From a virus: a stretch of DNA of 29,372 bases. Shown piece by piece: positions 29,286 to 29,372 of this stretch. The DNA lies in the IMG/VR virus record IMGVR_UViG_3300047355_000054, positions 1 through 29,372 of that record, one strand, 5' to 3'. Below the pieces are notes generated by a model. It was not told the DNA's origin and ran no database searches. It saw only the letters and a list, made by a program, of their open reading frames with translations. Every line of letters starts with the position of its first letter. Position 1 is the first letter of the stretch. Position numbers and translations under genes: made by a program.

Positions 29286-29372
29286 TAGTTAGTCTCCAAT
29301 TGTGCAACTCTGGCACGTAGTGATTGAATTTCTTTTACAAGCATAGGTACTAGCTTTGAGTAGTCTACGCCC
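29285..29372 (-). CDS. C-terminal end of a tail fibre with S74-type chaperone (partial)
   Basis: Only the last 28 residues are inside the window: GVDYSKLVPMLVKEIQSLRA, then RVAQLETN. The pattern DYSKLVPMLVKEIQSLRARV is typical of the C-terminal coiled coil of intramolecular-chaperone (peptidase S74) domains, which trimerise and then cleave themselves from tail fibres. The gene continues beyond the right edge. Its stop TAA shares a base with the next ATG. Position before the lysis genes fits a fibre. Confidence 0.8.
   Translation of the reverse strand, partial: GVDYSKLVPMLVKEIQSLRARVAQLETN

Noticed and set aside
1-29372. tRNA, rRNA, integrase, transposase or phage RNA polymerase genes
   Set aside because: I looked for characteristic arms and motifs by eye and found none; a covariance-model or profile search would be needed to exclude degenerate ones.

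Overview
The window looks like part of the genome of a lytic, short-tailed (podovirus-like) double-stranded DNA phage, probably of a marine bacterium. It has a T7-type replication set: primase-helicase, family A DNA polymerase, single-strand-binding protein, 5'-3' exonuclease and endonuclease I. It also has T7-style tail-tube and internal virion proteins and a monomeric B12-dependent ribonucleotide reductase. This mix resembles SIO1/cobavirus-type and HMO-2011-type marine phages, but that placement is inferred from gene content only. I see no integrase, tRNA, CRISPR array, insertion sequence or phage RNA polymerase. Several good sigma70-like promoters suggest that the host RNA polymerase transcribes the genome.

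The layout is two divergent arms. From 4455 down to 1 the minus strand carries the packaging block: a terminase small-subunit candidate, an M15 peptidase, terminase large subunit, portal protein and small basic or coiled-coil proteins, the last running off the left edge. A gene-free control region (4456-5004) holds a perfect-consensus minus-strand promoter, direct repeats spaced 22 bp apart, a palindrome at the -35 box and a plus-strand promoter. To its right, 5005-5583 is a one-gene cassette with its own promoter and terminator. It is followed by a plus-strand early cluster of small proteins (5776-9079), then the replication and nucleotide genes (9146-17429), ending at a terminator.

From 17459 to the right edge all genes are on the minus strand. 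In transcription order (right to left) they are: C-terminus of a probable tail fibre, a conserved small protein, two small membrane proteins, a holin, a 758-residue Pro-Glu repeat protein, tail tube proteins A and B, a short fibre-like protein, and four likely internal/ejection proteins. If the genome is circular or was circularly assembled, the two minus-strand blocks form one late arm. The missing part, including the major capsid gene, would lie beyond the window edges.

Nearly all genes are joined by ATGA, GTGA, TGATG or TAATG overlaps, which indicates translationally coupled operons. The most unusual signals are three near-identical copies of a 16-bp palindrome (ATTAATC-NN-GATTAAT) at 4901, 5742 and 12877, each at the head of a plus-strand transcription unit. 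Others are the Pro-Glu repeat virion protein, the isolated 5005-5583 cassette, a sigma-region-4-like mini-protein, and overlapping small ORFs at the downstream end of the packaging operon.
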